Below, in pieces: positions 63,928 to 64,000 of a DNA stretch of 64,000 bases. A model generated the notes under the pieces. It saw only the letters and a list, made by a program, of their open reading frames with translations. It did not search any database and had not been told where the DNA came from. Source of the DNA: Vibrio genomosp. F10 str. ZF-129 (GTDB lineage Bacteria > Pseudomonadota > Gammaproteobacteria > Enterobacterales > Vibrionaceae); the NCBI RefSeq assembly GCF_000287055.2, contig NZ_AJYQ02000097.1, forward strand, positions 27,232 through 91,231, read 5' to 3'. The position numbers and the translations under genes were made by a program. How positions within the stretch are numbered: the first letter of the stretch is position 1; each line of letters begins with the position of its first letter.

Positions 63928-64000
63928 TACCAATTGTAGTAAATAACGGTTCACCCTAGCTGGTAAAAAGACTCGATAACTGCGTTAGAATTTTTGATTG
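63927..64000. repeat. Possible start of a dispersed intergenic repeat (cut by window end)
   Basis: The stretch begins ATACCAATTGTAGTAAATAA and ends at the window with ...AATTTTTGATTG. If the next bases are GTAT, it would have terminal inverted repeats ATACCAAT/ATTGGTAT, the pattern of a short MITE-like repeat I recall from Vibrio intergenic regions. The other end is not visible and no second copy occurs here. Confidence 0.4.

Overview
The window is chromosomal DNA of a gammaproteobacterium of the Vibrionaceae, most likely Vibrio. The evidence is gene content and order: bioA/bioBFCD-htpX, purB-hflD-mnmA next to gsk and a VicH-type H-NS, a complete his operon, a monomeric isocitrate dehydrogenase beside cspD-clpSA, torECA, and sapABCDF-pspF/pspABC next to an RND pump with two adaptors in the VexIJK arrangement of V. 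cholerae. Base composition is moderate, the DNA is gene-dense, and I see no prophage, transposase, integrase or CRISPR array. This is mostly core genome, and I did not find a large new system. The points of interest are regulatory elements, small genes, a decayed gene and a few odd gene contexts.

Layout. 1-2.2 kb: end of a hybrid sensor kinase, alaE (L-alanine exporter), tRNA-Ser(GGA) and a methyltransferase pseudogene. 2.2-7.2 kb (minus strand): roxA, rsmS, priC, a TSUP transporter and dinG. 7.7-9.6 kb: a porin and a DUF2057 (YccT) protein. 9.7-14.9 kb: divergent biotin genes with a BirA-type operator between bioA and bioBFCD. 15-16.3 kb: an unlisted 55-residue protein and htpX. 16.5-19.8 kb (minus strand): mnmA-hflD-purB with a PurR box before purB. 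20-22.2 kb: an unknown small protein, gsk (PurR box over its -10) and hns. 22.4-24.4 kb: a lysine riboswitch in front of an NhaC-family transporter, which points to a lysine carrier (LysW). 24.5-32 kb: hisL attenuator and hisGDCBHAFI. 32-38.8 kb: rluE, icd, cspD, clpS, clpA. 39-40.8 kb: YdcF, a nucleotide-sugar epimerase-like protein and a TIGR02647 protein. 40.9-45.4 kb: torE, torC and torA for anaerobic TMAO respiration, preceded by two perfect facing DnaA boxes. 45.6-50.4 kb: a lone GH36 alpha-galactosidase, a putative manganese exporter with a strong Fur box, manganese-dependent pyrophosphatase and a DUF2750 protein. 50.5-58.5 kb: sapFDCBA and pspF (minus strand) and pspABC (plus strand, sigma-54 promoter). 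58.6-63.8 kb: the two-adaptor RND efflux operon vexIJK. The last 70 bases look like the start of a dispersed Vibrio repeat cut by the window end.

Working together. The bio and his clusters are complete pathway units with their own feedback controls (BirA operator; His-codon attenuator). The lysine riboswitch and the PurR boxes add lysine and purine feedback. The Psp system (PspF, PspA, PspB, PspC) senses inner-membrane stress and lies between two envelope transport operons, sap and vexIJK. A Fur-type box at the exporter promoter, next to a Mn-dependent pyrophosphatase, suggests a small iron/manganese balance locus.
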